Shown in pieces: positions 25,034 through 36,193 of a DNA stretch of 64,000 nucleotides. Position numbers and translations under genes: made by a program. The notes under the pieces were generated by a model. The model saw nothing but the letters and a program-made list of their open reading frames with translations, was not told where the DNA came from and did not search any database. Origin of the DNA: Saccharum officinarum (lineage: Eukaryota > Streptophyta > Magnoliopsida > Poales > Poaceae); assembly GCA_020631735.1 (NCBI GenBank), contig CM036179.1, positions 19,454,463 to 19,518,462 on the forward strand. The letters run 5' to 3'. The stretch's first letter is position 1; every line of letters begins with the position of its first letter.

Positions 25034-25224
25034 AGCACAACCATAGTCACATAAAACGGGTTCACCACCTTCGACCCTCGACCCGGGTTCGTCGACCCCG
25101 ACCCAGATTCACAGGTTCATTTTCGACCCGAAGTGTAAAAATCTCTCGCAAGTAGCGTACCACGTACCGCGACCCCGTACCTCGACCCTATCGACCTAGA
25201 AACTTTGTGACTATGAGCACAACC
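25034..25224. mobile_element. 173-bp TIR element in exon 12, 9-bp target duplication
   Basis: The GH127 coding sequence is interrupted by 25043-25215, flanked by two copies of AGCACAACC (25034-25042, 25216-25224). The ends are inverted repeats: ATAGTCACATAAA at the left, and a right end whose complement is ATAGTCACAAAG. A 9-bp duplication points to a Mutator-like non-autonomous element. The interior has about seven CGACCC units. The 182-bp net gain brings an in-frame TAA a few codons in and shifts the frame. No GT-AG pair I could see would splice it out in frame. Confidence 0.85.
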
Positions 25225-25635
25225 TTGAAGGGAGCTTCCATTCTGATCGAACCATTTGACTTGCCAGGAACTGTGGTCACCAATAACCTCACTCTATCTG
25301 CGCAGAAGAGCTCAGATTCCCTCTTCAACATAGTGCCCGGGCTTGATGGAAATCCTAACTCGGTTTCCCTTGAGCTCGGGACCAGACCAGGATGCTTTTT
25401 GGTGACAGGCACGAATTACTCTGCGGGGACGAAGATTCAAATCAGCTGCAAGAATTCCCTTCAGAGCATTGGTGGGATACTCGAGCAGGCGGCGAGCTTT
25501 TCGCAAACTGACCCATTAAGGCAGTACCATCCAATCAGCTTCATTGCGAAGGGGATGATCAGGAACTTCCTCCTTGAGCCATTGTACAGTTTGAGGGACG
25601 AATTCTACACGGTTTACTTCAACATCGGGGCCTGA

Positions 25636-26060
25636 GTCCTGAAACTTACACTTGCAGTAGAAATAATACAGAATAAATAATGGACGGCCTTTTTCTTCTC
25701 ATACACTGTAGCTTAGAACAGCCAATGAAAGAGTAAATGAGTTGTTTCATGTGTACCCCTTGCATATATTCGCTTATGTGAAACCATTTGTGCAATAACA
25801 AGACAATACCTTCTTTTTTATAAATTATAATTACAAAAGACCGAGATATGCCTGCAACACAAAATTAACAAGAATCAAGGTTTGACATTCTTTAGGAAAT
25901 TCGATGTAGCAGGAACACTTAACAGAAGGACGGTCTGCAGCATATCACAGTCACACAGTGGAGGCTCACACAGTTGTTTTTTACAAGTGTTGACCCAAAA
26001 CTTTTTTTGCAGGTTATATTAGAGGAACACATTGGCTACGTCAATGAGCGCAATTAGAGC
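25636..26060 (+). other. 3' UTR and flank of the GH127 gene
   Basis: An AATAAA-like signal lies at about 25674, shortly after the TGA at 25633-25635, consistent with a short 3' UTR. The rest is AT-rich with no ORF or repeat that I recognise. Confidence 0.45.
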
Positions 26061-27261
26061 GGGATGAAGCCAATAAGCAGCACAAATCCAAGTCTGTCAA
26101 ATGCTAGAGGCAATGGCAATGTTTTTTTTTCCGTCCTTTGGATGGCCTTATAATTTTAGAATTGAGTTTTGAGGGAGACATTTGTGCGGTTACATAATAC
26201 TGTAATAAGTGGCCTTCTTCTCTTGGAGACAAGAGATGAAGACGGATTTATTTCCACTATATAAAAAGATAGGGCATAGCAACACAAATTAAGCACTCAA
26301 CAGATATATAGAGCAGTGAGCTACAAAAGTTGTCCAGATTTGGATACAACCAGAAACCATAATAAGAGTAGAGAACTGCTAAGGGCCAAAGCCAACTAGA
26401 GTGGTCGATTCTGAAGGAATGACCAACCAACGCTTAGTGAAATACAAACTACTGAACCAACAACCAAATATTCCGTACATTTCTTAAAAGGCAGATGATA
26501 TGGTTTTGATGCATTTGTGACTCAATGTCGTAGATATAAAAAAAGGAAAACATTTTTTTATTTGAAACATGCTTGCTTTTGTTGACCTGTTTCACCTACA
26601 CATGAAACATGATAGTTGTTTCGAAGGAATAATAGAATAGGTGAACTAGTCAGCTAGTGTACCATTACAGCAGGATGAAGCCAATAAGCAGCACATTATC
26701 CAAGTCTGTCAAATGCTAGAGGCAATGGCAATATATTTTTTTGCGTCCTTTGGATGGTCTTATAATTTTAGAATTGTGTTTTGAGTGAGACATTTGTGTG
26801 GTTACATAATACTGTAATAAGTGGTCTGATTCTATTGGAGACGAAAGATGAAGCCAGATTTATTTCCATTATCTAAAAAAGATATGGCATAGCAACACGA
26901 ATTAAGCACTCAACACAGTGAGCTACAAAAGTTGTCCAGATTTGGATACAACCAGAAACCATAATAAGAGTAGAGAACTGCTAAGGGCCAAAGCCAAACT
27001 AGAGTGGTTGGTTCTGAAATTGGAAGGACCAAACAACGCTTCGTGAAATACAAACTACTGAACCAAACACCAAATATTCCGAACATTTCTTAAAAGGCAG
27101 ATGACATGGTTTTGATACATTTGGTAACTCAATGTCGCAGATATAGAAAAAGGAAAACATTTCTTTATTTGAAACATGCTTGCTTGTGTTTACCCGTTTC
27201 AGCTACACATGACAGTTGTTTCGAAGGAATAATAGTGGTGTACTAGTCAGCTAGTGTACCA
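26061..27261. repeat. Tandem direct duplication, about 600 bp per unit
   Basis: Unit 1 (26061-26664) and unit 2 (26673-27261) are near-identical in order and sequence. Both begin GGATGAAGCCAATAAGCAGC, share the 'gagctacaaaagttgtccag' block, and end CAGCTAGTGTACCA. Differences are scattered substitutions and small indels. No ORF, TIR or LTR was seen. The function is unknown; it may be intronic or intergenic host DNA duplicated in place. Confidence 0.85.
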
Positions 27262-28019
27262 CTTCCAGGAGACGAGAATTACAGTTCACTTTAGGGCAAT
27301 TCAGGGTAATGTAGCATCATTTCATCTCATGCAAGTACTACAACCACAGTCTAGACATCCGGGACAGCGAAAACAAGATTTTTTTTGCCCATAGGAACGC
27401 ATCTAATTGAGGTAGATCCAGAACAAATCCAATTAAGCTCACTAGCAAACGTCCGGAAGATGCAATGCAGGTGCTCAGATGTGCTCTCCCCAGCAAGCAC
27501 ATAACATCGAATCAACATATTGATTTCGAATTATGTGGAGTCCAGAAGGTCGCACCTTGCGATGAACGCGACGGGGAGCCGGCGACGACGAGACGGCAGA
27601 AGACCGGCACCCGGCGGAACACGAATACCAGTCCGACACACTCAGTACCGAACCCTCGCGCGAAGGGGAAAAAAGGCCACCTTTTTCTGCGTGGTATAGG
27701 GACAATCCGGGGGCAAGATCCACGGCGGATACCGCGACAGAACGCGCGTGGTGGGTGGGCGGCGCGACACGAGCAGAAGGACGTCGCCAAGAAACCAAGA
27801 AGACGGCGGGGGCGGCCACGGGTGGGAGAGCTGGATCGCACGAGCCTGGTGCCTGGCTGCACGGTTCGCTTTCTCTCTGTCTGTCTGGTACAGGAGCTCC
27901 ACGGATTCCTTGTGCACGGCACAACCCGTCAACCGAAGGAGAAGAGGAGGAAGAAACGGGTGGGCGACGACCGCGGAGACGGGGACTGGGGAGGGACGGC
28001 GCCGTGGCAGCGTGGCTTT
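27262..28019. other. GC-rich unique sequence cut by a Copia insertion
   Basis: From about 27465 the sequence becomes GC-rich, with overlapping ORFs on both strands that share no recognisable domain. On the minus strand the part near 27930-27960 is CT-rich ('ttcctcctcttctcc'), like a grass 5' UTR. The same kind of sequence resumes at 40668 beyond the Copia element. It may be a promoter or first exon of a minus-strand gene. Host coding status is unproven. Confidence 0.35.
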
Positions 28020-28024
28020 CTTTC

Positions 28025-28151
28025 TGTTAGAATACTAAGAGTTGTAGTCCCTCCCTACCTTCTATAACCTTTTGTATTCCAATGTAATCTATATAAACCC
28101 ACTCATGGTTAATGGAAAGTTATGTTAGTGTATTAGTTTTATTCTCCAATA
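28025..28151 (+). repeat. 5' LTR of the 127-bp-LTR Copia element
   Basis: It starts TGTTAGAATAC and ends CTCCAATA. It contains TATATAAACC, a TATA-box candidate, at about 28090. The 3' LTR copy at 40536 is almost identical. Confidence 0.9.
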
Positions 28152-28331
28152 CGGTATCTGAAGGGTTTCGATTCCCTCGCTTCCGCTCCTAGGACCGACG
28201 CCCGTTGCGAGGTCTTCCTCCATCGTGCAGCCGATCTTCCTCGCGGCCGGCCGGCCTTCCTTTGCCAGCTTCGCGCGGCCGGTCTTCCTCTGCTTCCTCG
28301 CGGCCTTCCTCCGTCGTCGTAGCATGCTGCC

Positions 28332-31139
28332 ATGCCTTCCAACGCCGAGCTTCTACGGCAAGTCGAAGAGGCGCAGCGGCCGGCCGATGAGGCCACGGCT
28401 GCTGCCCAGGCCGCCACTGCCCAAGCTTAGGCAGCCCTTGCTCGTGCGGACGCGGCTACTACTCGGGCTGAAGCGGCGGATCAACGCGTCACCGAGTATG
28501 AGAACGCGGAGCACGCCCAACTCCACGCTCAAGCCATCGTCGTCATCAACATCAAGCACATGATCCCCCTCGTCCTCGAGCAGACGTCGACATTCTATAG
28601 CCGCTGGCGCTCCCTCTTCCTCACCACCGTCACCAAGTATGCACTTGACGGCCTCGTTCTCACCGACAATGACTTCTCAACGGATCCTCATTGGAACCAT
28701 ATGGATTGTACAGTCCGCACGTGGCTCTATGGGACTGTCTCCCGATCTCATTGATGCTATCTCCGTCGGTGTTTCTCCTTCTTCACGGTCTATTTGGCTT
28801 GGTCTCGAAGAACAATTCATTGGCAATAAAGAAACTCGTGCCATCATCCTCGACGCCGAATTTCGTACCCTTGTTCAAGGCGATCTTTCCATCATGGATT
28901 ATTGCAACAAGATGAAGGGTATGCCAGACGCTTTGGGAGCCTTGGGTGAACCGGTCTTGGACCGCACCCTTGTTCTCAATGTTCTTCGAGGGCTCAACGA
29001 CCGCTACTCTCACATTGCGGCCATGATCAAGCGAGCTCGCCCGTTTCCGTCTTACTCCGACGTTCGTGCGGACTTGCTTATTGAGGAAGTCACTGTGGCA
29101 AGCAAGGCTTCTACCCCGACGGCGCTCGTCGTCTCTTCGTCACCGACACGCCCCCCTGTGCCTCATCCTAGTGCTGGCCAGGGCGGCGGCCATGGCCAAG
29201 GCGGCTCTGGTGGCGGCCACAACAGCGGCCAGGGCAGCGGCCACGGCGGCGGCTGGTTCCGGCGGCCACGGCGCAATCCGACCGGTGGTTCAGCTGGTCG
29301 CCCACCGGTGCCTTGGGCGCCCCAACACTGGAATCCCCTCACGGGGACCTTTGCTGTCTGGCCAGGACAGCATGGACAGCATGGCGCTCGTCTCCACCCT
29401 TCGCTAGCGCCGCTGCCTCCTTGTCCTCAGGCCTTCATCGCCAACACACCTGTACAGCAGCAGCAGTTCACTAGCCCTTTGTCCGTTGCCGGGTCCTCCT
29501 ACTACGGCGCCCCTTCTCTAGCTTCTTCTTCCAGGACATGGGATTCACAAGCGTTGGCAAGCAACTTCAACACCATGACGGTCACGCCTCCTCCGTACGA
29601 CAATTGGTATATGGATTCAGGTGCTTCTTCTTACATGGTCTCAAACTCCGACCTTCTAACACAAGTTCATCCTTCTACTTCATTTACACCATCTAATATA
29701 ATTGTCAGTAATGGTTCCTTCTTGCCGGTCACAGCTGTTGGTTCCACTTCATTTCCCTTGCCCAATAGCTCTTTACATCTGCATAATATTCTTGTCTCTC
29801 CTCACATAATTAAAAATCTTATTTCTGTCCGTCAATTTACTACTGACAATCATTGTTCCGTTGAATTTGATCCTTTTGGTCTTTCTGTGAAGGATCTAGC
29901 AACGGGGAACGTGATCATCAGGTGCAATAGTTCTGGGGAGCTCTACTCATTTCAGCCTCCGATCCACCATCACTCTTTCACCGCAATCACATCTACACCC
30001 ATTCTTTGGCATCGTCGGCTTGGTCATCCTGGACATGAGTCTCTATCTCGCTTGGCTCCTTCTTTACATTCCACTTGTAATAAACGTCAATTAGAAACTT
30101 TATGTCATGCTTGTCAATTAGGTCGCCATGTGCGCCTACCTTTTGCATCATCTAATTCACGTGCCTCCACGAATTTTGACTTAATACATTGTAATTTGTG
30201 GACATCTCCTATTCCTAGTGTAAGTGGCTACAAGTATTATCTCATAATTCTTGACGATTGTTCCCATTATTCATGGATTTTCCCTTACGCCTTAAATCTG
30301 ATACTTTTTCCACTCTGTCTAACTTTTTCTTATGTTGCCACTCAGTTTGGCACCACGATCAAGGCCATCCAATGTGATAATGGTCGTGAGTTTGATAACT
30401 CCACCACCCGTACCTTCTTCCACACTCATGGTACTGCTATTCGCATGTCTTGTCCTCATACTTCCCCACAAAACGGTTGTGCCGAACGCATCATTCGCTC
30501 CACTAATAATATCCTCCGTTCTCTCATGTTCCAAGCCAGTTTACCTTCATCCACATAGCCACTTATCTTCTCAACCGCCATCCAACCAAAACCCTCAATT
30601 TCCAAACTCCGTACTTCGCTCTGTACGGCATTCCTCCCACATATCATCATCTCCGTGTTTTTAGTTGTAAATGTTACCCTAATTTGTCTGCAACTACTCC
30701 ACCTAAGTTAGCTCCTCGTTCCACTCCTTGTGTGTTCCTAGGCTATCCTTCCGACCACAAGGGGTATCGCTGCCTTGACTTAGCCACAAATCACATAATT
30801 ATTTCTCGTCATGTCAATTTTGATGAATCGTCTTTCCCTTTTGCCGAGCTTCCTGCTCCTCTCCCTTCATCCAACCTTGATTTTTTGTCGGAGTTTGACT
30901 ATGTTTATAGCCCTGTTCCTTCACCTTTTGTTGCAGGTTCTGGTGTTGCAGGTTCTTGTGGTGTTGTTGCTGGTGTCACTAGTGCTGCTGGTCCTTCTCC
31001 AGCGCATGTTGCTAGGTCTTCTGGAGCTGCTCCCAGTCCAGCGAGGTCTTCTGGCGCCGGCGCTGCTATCGCCCCAGCCGGCGCTGCTATTTCTAGCGCT
31101 CCAGCCGACACTGCTATTTCTAGCGGCGCTGCTGCTACT
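28332..31139 (+). pseudogene. Copia gag-protease-integrase, broken
   Basis: The frame opens at ATG 28332 (MPSNAELLRQVEEAQ), hits a TAG near 28428 where Gln is likely, and shifts frame near 28738. From there to 30558 it reads a UBN2-type gag (LGLEEQFIGNKETRA, MDYCNKMKG, NVLRGLNDRY) and a Gly/His/Gln-rich stretch at about 29175-29280 where a zinc knuckle would usually be. Then come protease (WYMDSGASSYM), the pre-integrase HRRLGHPGHESL, and integrase (YYLIILDDCSHYSW, IQCDNGREFDN, PQNGCAERI). A small deletion near 30545 shifts frame again. The frame then resumes with HIATYLLNRHPTKT and FLGYPSDHKGYRC up to an Ala-rich linker interrupted at 31139 by the hAT element. Confidence 0.85.
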
Positions 31140-34100
31140 CAGGGGCGGAGGCCAGTTATGGCTGTCGGGTGCCCAGGCACCCCCCCAAAATCCCGAAATT
31201 ACTTGAGTATTAAAGAAATTTGGCCCAATAGGCACCCCCATGGCCCAAGACGAGGCACCCCCTGCAGCCCAAGAAGCCACCGATGTCACATTGTTTGCTT
31301 CCAGGTTCCAGCCCAAGCGGTCAAGTGAAGGTGAGCCGTGAGTGCGTGTGTGTCGCTGGCTGAAGTCGAAAGGCGCAGACGCACGGTTCCTTCCCCTCGA
31401 CCGCGACGCCTCGTCTGCCTCTGTTGACGCCGCCCGCCGCCCTCGCCGTCATAGGGAATCGCAAGTTCGCGACTCCACGCCGCGCGGCCACGTGCCCTGC
31501 CTGCTCGAATCCGCGACGCCTTGCCAGCCTGCCGTCGTTGTCCATCTGCAGGAGGCCAGGAGTGCAGGCCATCTACGCGACTACGCCGTCATTGTCTTGT
31601 TCCTGTCCCTTTGAATCTCTGATGGCCTGATGCCCGGTCGGCCGCCTGGTGAGTGCTTACTACTTCTGTGTTCGTCACTTCATCGTGCTCAAGTTATCTA
31701 TATGTGAAATTGTGAACTGCGACTTGATTATGAATGAATATATTATAGGTAATCATGGAGAGGTATTATAAACGGAAAGCTCAAGACGCGATCGATGCTA
31801 ACAGAATTTCATCTGCGGATGAAATCAATTGGGACGAGGAGATTAAATATGACCCCGGTTTGAGAAAAGAAATTGATACTTATCATCCGAACCAAAGAGA
31901 AAAGGTGAGAAGAAAATACTTGGAGAATGGACCTTGTCAGCCTCGCACGTGTGATTTTCCTGTTACACAAATTGGTGAAAAAGAGAAGCCAAGAAGATTT
32001 ATTTCAGAATGGTTTGATGAGTTTGGTCCTTGGCTTGAGTATAGTGAGGCAAAGGATAGAGCATATTGCTTTTATTGTTTCTTGTTTAGAGAAAAGAAAG
32101 ATGCGGGATATGATGCATTTGTGGTTAATGGTTGGAATGGTTATCATAGGAAAGAAAGGTTAAGGTCACATGTTGGTGAGGTTGGTGGTTTACACTATAA
32201 AGCAATGAAGAAGTGTGATGATTTGTTACAAAGAAAGCAACACATAGATGTTGCTTACAATCATATCAGTGAAGTTGCTAAGAAGGCTTATTTTACTCGG
32301 TTGAATGGGTCCATTGATATAGCTAGACTATTGTTGAAGCAAGGATTGCCTTTTCGTGGCCATGATGAGTCAAAAGAATCCTATAATAGAGGGAACTTCA
32401 AGGAGTTCTATGATTGCTTAGCTGAACATGATCCTATGTTACACAAAGCTGTGATTACACATGCTACAAAGAATAGTTGTTTGCTTGCTCCTGAAATTCA
32501 GAGGGACATTGTTGAATGTTTTGCAAATGAGATTGTACAATCTATCCTTGAAGAACTTGGGGATGGTGTCTTTTGCTTGCTAGTTGATGAGTCAAGAGAT
32601 GTTTCTTGCAAAGAACAAATGGCGGTGGTCTTGAGGTATGTTAACAAATTTGGGATTGTGAAAGAGAGGTTTGTTGGCCTTGTGCATGTGATTGAAACAA
32701 CTTCTTCCCACCTCAAGTCATCCATTGATTCTCTACTTGCAAAGTTCAAACTAAGCTTAAAGCAATGTCGAGACCAAGGATATGATGGTGCTAGCAATAT
32801 GCGAGGTGAGTTGAATGGCTTGCAATCATTGATCATGAGAGATAGTAAAACAGCTTATTATGTGCATTGCTTTGCTCATCAACTTCAGTTAGTCATTGTG
32901 GCAACCGTGAGAAAACATAAGGGCGTAAGCAATTTTTTAAACATGATTTCTATATTACTAAATGTGGTGGGTGGGTCGGCTAAGAGAAGGGATATGATTA
33001 GAGACATCAATCATGAACAAGTGAAACAAGCATTAGGTTGTGGGCAACTTGAGACCGGGACTGGGTTAAATCAAGAGCAATGTCTTCAAAGACCCGGAGA
33101 TACTAGATGGAGTTCTCATTATAAAACTCTAAAAAGTTTACTCAACATGTTTCCTACAATAGTTGAAGTGCTAAAGGCTGTTGAAAAGGATGATAGAGAT
33201 TGGAAAAATAGAGATCAAGCATCAAATCTTCTGATATATTTTCAATCTTTTGACTTTGCCTTTTATTTGCATCTCATGTTGACTACATTAACGGCCACAA
33301 ATACATTGTCATTAGCATTGCAACGCAAGGATCAAGACATTGTAAATGCCATTGGATGTTTGAAATCAACTAGACTCCATTTGGATGATCTTAGAAGAGA
33401 TGGTTGGGAGAAATTATTAGATGAAGTGAATGAATTCTGTGACTTGCATGAAATTGATAGAGTGGAAATGGAAAGTACATATATTGATCCCCGACAACCT
33501 AGGAAAAAATTAGGAATTACAAACAAGCATCACTATGTAGTGGATTGCTTTAATGATGTTATTGATTGGTTAGTTCAAGAGCTTGATAGCCGCTTTAGTG
33601 AGATAACATCTCAATTGCTTATTTGCTCAGCCGCTTTCAATCCAAGAGACTCATTTCATGCTTTTGATGTGGAGACTTTGATGGGCTTAGCCAAATTATA
33701 TCCTGATGATTTCACCAATGATGATCTGAGGGACCTTAGCCATGACCTTCATGTTTACATTGCTGATGTGAGAGCAGATAATAGATTCTCCAACATAAAC
33801 ACTATTGGTGAGCTCTCTCAAAAAATGGTAGAGACAGAGAAACATCGTTTGTATAGATTGGTCTATCGACTTTTGAAGCTTGTGCTAGTATTGCCTGTGG
33901 CTACAGCAACAGTTGAGAGATGTTTTTCGGGCATGAAGATTGTAAAAACAAGTTTGTCTAATCGCATGGGTGATCAACACTTGAGTCATAGACTTATTTG
34001 CTACATAGAGAAAGAAGAAATGAAGAAAGTTAGCAATGAGGCCGTGGTTCGTCGTTTCATGACCATGGAAGGAAAAGGGCGTAAATATGATCTCTAAGAG

Positions 34101-34485
34101 GTAATACAAACATAATGCATCTATTTTCAATGGATAATTCTACATTTTCTTTGCTAAATAATTGATCTATTTGTTCTCTTTTATTTAGGCGGGATCACAT
34201 ATTTTGCTATATGGGACATCTTTTGTTCATCGTTTTGGCATTCTTTCGATCACTACACTACAGTGTCAATGTCATCTTTATTTTGTTATAAATGGTGAGT
34301 GTTATTGCCCTTGTCCCTACCATTTTACTTATGTTTTGACCAAAATCACATTGTCATTACTGAAAGTTGAACTTTGATGTTAAAAATTATGAGTTGGTCA
34401 TGCTACATATTTGAACATCACATGAGTCACTATATTTATGATGAGGTTGTGCACCCCCCACCCATTTGCTCTAGCTTCGCCACTG
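31140..34485 (+). mobile_element. Complete hAT transposon with 8-bp target duplication
   Basis: The 3346-bp element starts CAGGGGCGGAGGCCAG and ends in a sequence whose complement is CAGTGGCGAAGCTAG. It is flanked by perfect copies of CTGCTACT (31132-31139, 34486-34493). Joining the flanks with one copy keeps the Copia frame open, so this is a clean insertion into the Ala-rich linker. A non-coding leader contains a probable intron (31649-31748, GT...TATAG) just before the transposase ATG. A possible 3' UTR intron begins soon after the stop ('gaggtaatac' to 'tttatttag'). Confidence 0.93.
31755..34097 (+). CDS. hAT transposase, TTF-type zinc finger/DUF4371, ZMYM1-like
   Basis: An uninterrupted 780-residue frame. 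Residues about 60-150 form a TTF-type zinc-finger region (RRFISEWFDEFGPWLEY, AYCFYCFLF). Residues about 155-390 are a DUF4371-like core with CLLVDESRDV (Asp278) and CRDQGYDGASNM (Asp344), followed by YYVHCFAHQLQLVIV. The C-terminus is the hAT dimerisation domain with LVLPVATATVERCFS (Glu721) and LSNRMGDQHLSHRLICYI. These are the three acidic residues expected of a hAT DDE catalytic centre. The family cuts and pastes DNA in the nucleus, binding the element's own ends. The start is chosen because the ATG lies seven bases after a splice-acceptor-like TATAG. No internal stop or frameshift, so the protein may be functional. Confidence 0.93.
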   Translation: MERYYKRKAQDAIDANRISSADEINWDEEIKYDPGLRKEIDTYHPNQREKVRRKYLENGPCQPRTCDFPVTQIGEKEKPRRFISEWFDEFGPWLEYSEAKDRAYCFYCFLFREKKDAGYDAFVVNGWNGYHRKERLRSHVGEVGGLHYKAMKKCDDLLQRKQHIDVAYNHISEVAKKAYFTRLNGSIDIARLLLKQGLPFRGHDESKESYNRGNFKEFYDCLAEHDPMLHKAVITHATKNSCLLAPEIQRDIVECFANEIVQSILEELGDGVFCLLVDESRDVSCKEQMAVVLRYVNKFGIVKERFVGLVHVIETTSSHLKSSIDSLLAKFKLSLKQCRDQGYDGASNMRGELNGLQSLIMRDSKTAYYVHCFAHQLQLVIVATVRKHKGVSNFLNMISILLNVVGGSAKRRDMIRDINHEQVKQALGCGQLETGTGLNQEQCLQRPGDTRWSSHYKTLKSLLNMFPTIVEVLKAVEKDDRDWKNRDQASNLLIYFQSFDFAFYLHLMLTTLTATNTLSLALQRKDQDIVNAIGCLKSTRLHLDDLRRDGWEKLLDEVNEFCDLHEIDRVEMESTYIDPRQPRKKLGITNKHHYVVDCFNDVIDWLVQELDSRFSEITSQLLICSAAFNPRDSFHAFDVETLMGLAKLYPDDFTNDDLRDLSHDLHVYIADVRADNRFSNINTIGELSQKMVETEKHRLYRLVYRLLKLVLVLPVATATVERCFSGMKIVKTSLSNRMGDQHLSHRLICYIEKEEMKKVSNEAVVRRFMTMEGKGRKYDL

Positions 34486-34493
34486 CTGCTACT

Positions 34494-34719
34494 GGCACCC
34501 CGGCCGGCACTATTGCTATTCCTAGCGCTGCTGTTAGCGGTGCTGCCGGTACTATCGGTGCTACAGCCGCTCCTCTTCCGAGTGGAGCAGTTCCTGTCAC
34601 ACCGACCGTCAACGATCATGTTATGGTAACTCGGGGGAAGCACGATTTTCGCCAACCAAGGACTGTTATGAATTTGCAAGCCATCTCATTGTCTCATGTT
34701 CCGAAGACTTATCGTGGTG
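34494..34719 (+). pseudogene. Copia integrase-RT linker fragment
   Basis: This short Copia piece lies between the hAT element and the solo LTR. It continues the Ala/Gly/Pro-rich linker (TPAGTIAIPSAAV) and reaches the conserved VMVTRGKHDFRQP motif that precedes RT in many plant Copia proteins. It breaks after TYRGAL at the solo-LTR insertion site. The frame resumes at 39013 with ADPNWHDAM. Confidence 0.8.
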
Positions 34720-34724
34720 CTTTG

Positions 34725-36108
34725 TGTGGCAGAATCACCTAATCTAATGCCCTCCCAAGAGTACTTGTCTTCCATTAGACACTAAGTACCCAAGGGAGAA
34801 CACTAAACTACACGATTTCGTCGAGCACACCGCAAGGGAGAACTCGAAGATCCACATTTTTACATCAGGATCACAAATGAGAGAGTAAAGCTTACAACAT
34901 CCTTGCCATTTCTTACATCACTTTTAGTACAACATCAGAGTAATTCATTATTTAATTATAACAGCGGAATATAAGAGGTTATCAGAGTTCAGCGAAAATT
35001 AAATTCCTAATGGTAAGGTAACTATTAATAATGAGATAAACATCTAACATGACGATATTATATAAGCATGAAGTGATAACAGATTAATAATATTTTCCTT
35101 ATAAAACTTATGGTGAGAGTTTTTAATAAATAAACTCTACTCTGCATCGAAAAGGAAATCCTCGCTGAGTCCACCAGGAGATTTTCACACACAAGGGTCA
35201 GCTTAACAGCACCTGCCACCTGCAATAGGATAGAACAAACCCTGAGTACTCAATTGTACTCCACAAGACTTACCCGTCAGGAGAAAGTAAAAAGACTCCA
35301 AGGATTATGCAAGACTTTTTGGTTTGTGTGTTTCTTGTTTGCAAGAAGCAGCGCTAAGAGTGTGTCCTTAATTTCTTACTTTCAATAGCCGTATTTTATT
35401 TCTTATCCAACCTTCTATGTAAGCACCTAGTCTAAAATCGAGCAGAGTTGAGCAAACAGAACCATTTCTTCATCTTTCAACTGCCAGTTCTTACTACGAT
35501 GTCAGAGCGTAGTCAAGCCGTACCGTCACACAGAAACGGCGATTCGCGAATCAATATGCCCAACTGGGTACCCCGAAAAACACACGCCTCGCTTGTACTC
35601 TAGGCACAAGCAAGACCAACCCGTTCCCCTCCTGTCACGGGTTTCTAGGTCCCCGTCCAAACTTGGACTCCTAGCTCCCGTACTTGAGGCCCGGCCTCAA
35701 TACGGTGCTAAGACCTCCACCTATCCCCGCCTCCAATCAGTCGGTTCGGAAAGAGCCCGAGCCCATGACAAGAGAGTAACAAGTCTTTCTAGCCCCCATC
35801 CGCTAGTATATGCTCAGGATAAGAAGATATGTGACTTGACCAGGGTCCATGCAACGAACGGTCCTTAATTGACACAGACGGAACAAATGCAACCAGAGCC
35901 CCGCTCTGTTGCCCAACCAGGTCCAAGTCCATCCAATCCGTTCTGCCCGGTCTCCAATTATCCATGTCCATCTATATTACATGTGATAGTGGCATGATAA
36001 TAGTAACAATATTATAATTCCTATCTCTCGCGAGTGACAGACAATCACTTGGCTTCTACCGAAATCCTATAGCATAGCATGCTACACGTCTCTATCATAC
36101 TAGTGAGG

Positions 36109-36193
<85 letters not shown>

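Larger units (their letters stand above)
17530..25635 (+). pseudogene. GH127 (DUF1680) beta-L-arabinofuranosidase-like gene, disrupted
   Basis: Twelve exons can be placed with GT/AG junctions: 17530-18122, 18224-18426, 18519-18716, 19043-19114, 19439-19534, 19842-19921, 20012-20087, 20161-20371, 20600-20793, 20872-20977, 21064-21153 and 24717-25635. The start has a hydrophobic signal-peptide-like run, then a Cys-containing segment and HLTPTDESTWM. Family landmarks include DVRLEPGS, QQTNLEYLLLLDVDRL, EESCTTYNMLK and FWCCYGTG. In characterised GH127 enzymes the equivalent Glu and Cys residues bind zinc, and a Cys is the nucleophile, so the active site is kept. The product would be secreted and act on arabinofuranosyl residues of cell-wall glycoproteins or polysaccharides (family inference). 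Breaks: exon 1 is one base out of frame in the His/Arg repeat near 17860-17900, and exon 12 carries a 182-bp insertion with an in-frame stop. Correcting both gives exactly 885 codons. The codon joining exons 6 and 7 reads Cys where relatives appear to have Trp. Confidence 0.85.

Noticed and set aside
27465..28067. 200-codon + strand ORF, and minus-strand ORFs of 136-149 codons
   Set aside because: No recognisable domain. The + frame runs into the Copia LTR, so its end is accidental. Kept only as GC-rich sequence.
30921..31572. Minus-strand ORFs opposite the Copia Ala-rich linker and the hAT leader
   Set aside because: Shadows of repetitive Ala/Ser coding sequence and of the GC-rich hAT leader.
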